Assembly: GCA_040758635.1 (NCBI GenBank)
Contig: JBFLVI010000026.1
Location: 1 to 33,612, forward strand
Length of the DNA: 33,612 bases
Direction: 5' to 3'
Origin: Yes71-27 sp040758635
GTDB lineage: Bacteria > Bacillota > Desulfotomaculia > Desulfotomaculales > Ammonificaceae
Shown: positions 33,084 through 33,612 of the stretch, in pieces
Numbering within the stretch: the first letter of the stretch is position 1
How the letters are laid out: every line of letters begins with the position of its first letter
Program-made: the position numbers and the translations under genes
Notes under the pieces: model-generated
Database searches by the model: none
Told to the model about the DNA's origin: nothing
The model's input: only the letters and a program-made list of their open reading frames with translations

Positions 33084-33182
33084 TCAGGCTTTGTAGATCC
33101 CGCAGTAAGGCAAGAAGACCAGGAACGCCAGCAGGATCAGGAGCAGAATCAGCCAGATGGATGTGGTGCCGTCGTATGGCAT
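33084..33182 (-). CDS. Tiny single-span membrane peptide, copy 1
   Basis: This 32-residue peptide has the start MPYDGTTS, the core IWLILLLILLAFLVFLP and the end YCGIYKA. It has the best ribosome site of the three (AAGGAGGGG, 7 nt before ATG 33182). It is the first gene of a minus-strand cluster with copies 2 and 3, the trypsin-like protease and a small membrane protein. Short hydrophobic peptides of this size in spore-formers are often made late in sporulation, but no sporulation promoter can be assigned with confidence. Confidence 0.78.
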   Translation of the reverse strand: MPYDGTTSIWLILLLILLAFLVFLPYCGIYKA

Positions 33183-33356
33183 TATGTTTCCCCTCCTTTT
33201 CGTCATAGAAGAAGCGACTTTTCCTTTTTCTGCTATGCAATATATTCCCGAGGCGTCAAAAGTGTGAGAAGGGGAGGCCGATTTTTTAAGCCGGGGAAAG
33301 TGGCCGTTTCAACCTTTTCCGAATATACTGGGTACGTACTTCGGAGGCGGAGGTCG

Positions 33357-33370
33357 CCCAGCACTCAACT
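33357..33370. repeat. Distant copy of the CCCAGCACTCAACT repeat
   Basis: CCCAGCACTCAACT at 33357-33370 is identical over 14 bases to the copy at 16596-16609 and the inverted copy at 16671-16684, about 17 kb away. It marks a dispersed intergenic repeat family. Confidence 0.75.
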
Positions 33371-33543
33371 GACGGAGAGAATGGCAGTTGCCGGAAGAGT
33401 AACCCATGCGGGGCCTTCGGCCCGCACCAACGGAAGAATGAAAATGGCGCGGCTTAAGGAGGCGGTGTTGCCTGTTTCAGCTCCAAGCGAACACTTGAGA
33501 CGCGCGGCAACCAAACTAAGCGACGACGAGCGGCGGAGGCGGG

Positions 33544-33599
33544 TCTGCGGCCACGGACGGCCGCAGAGGGCAACCACGGCACGGACGCCGTGTTTGCCC
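33544..33599. repeat. Two adjacent hairpins with identical ACGGAC loops
   Basis: The first hairpin is TCTGCGGCC (33544-33552), ACGGAC, GGCCGCAGA (33559-33567), with a perfect 9-bp stem. The second follows with no spacer: GGGCAACCACGGC (33568-33580), ACGGAC, GCCGTGTTTGCCC (33587-33599), a 13-bp stem with one mismatch. The stems differ but the loops are identical. Confidence 0.8.
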
Positions 33600-33612
33600 G
33601 GTGCCCGCCGGA

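Larger units (their letters stand above)
33241..33612. other. Region without a supported gene
   Basis: About 370 nt run to the window end. Open frames exist on both strands because of high GC. One starts at ATG 33381 on plus and runs off the end; another is on minus (33365-33577). Neither has a clear ribosome site or a recognisable domain, and the region contains strong hairpins. I treat it as probably non-coding or as the edge of a repeat element. Confidence 0.45.

Noticed and set aside
33031..33240. 69-residue minus-strand frame over the tiny genes
   Set aside because: It is a shadow frame across copies 1 and 2; the tiny genes have their own ribosome sites and conserved cores.
33365..33577. 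70-residue minus-strand frame and an open plus-strand frame from 33381
   Set aside because: Both are open mainly because of high GC, overlap strong hairpins and have no convincing ribosome site or domain.

Overview
This window most likely comes from a GC-rich, endospore-forming member of the Bacillota (Clostridia). It resembles the Desulfotomaculum/Pelotomaculum/Moorella kind of genome, but I cannot fix a genus. The evidence is the run metG - tatD - yabE-like - ksgA - yabG, which is a Bacillota arrangement, several spore-associated families (YabG protease, GerMN lipoprotein, SPOCS/DUF3794-LysM protein, 3D-domain and CAP-domain proteins), frequent TTG and GTG starts behind strong Shine-Dalgarno sequences, and a typical Bacillota rRNA tail.

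Layout. 1-630: the end of an rRNA operon, with the 23S 3' end, a structured spacer, a 5S rRNA gene carrying a roughly 43-nt hairpin insertion, and a terminator. 733-3957: a lower-GC island encoding a compact restriction-modification module, made of a Zn-ribbon DNA amino-methyltransferase followed by a helix-turn-helix/nuclease gene that appears split by a frameshift. 4096-7181 (minus strand): a GntR(YtrA type)-ABC ATPase-permease-DUF4097 operon with a clear promoter and a palindromic operator. 7295-8904: a DUF2157-like membrane protein and a GDYXXLXY-family protein. 9071-13983 (minus strand): a TetR-controlled RND efflux operon with adaptor and pump, and tandem operators. 14170-16414: a GerMN/Gmad2 lipoprotein and a bactofilin-like membrane protein. 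16415-16904: a repeat-rich intergenic region ending in the metG promoter.

16905-19444: metG and tatD. 19530-20278: a small membrane protein and an AT-rich gene remnant. 20279-23037: a CBS-domain ClC channel/transporter and cobO. 23262-25789: a yabE-like cell-wall hydrolase, ksgA and a YkuK/DUF458 protein. 25854-28346: a glycosyltransferase divergent from yabG, which is followed by two small unknown genes. 28523-31312: a two-domain CAP secreted protein and a SPOCS-LysM protein with a structured leader. 31491-33182 (minus strand): three tiny, tandemly duplicated membrane-peptide genes, a trypsin-like (Nal1-type) protease and a small membrane protein. 33241-33612: non-coding-looking sequence with a dispersed repeat and two back-to-back hairpins with identical loops.

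The most notable items are the expanded 5S rRNA, the compact restriction-modification module with its frameshift, the three tiny membrane-peptide genes upstream of a protease, the CCAGCACTCA dispersed repeat and the terminal twin-hairpin element. All family assignments are by eye; no searches were run.
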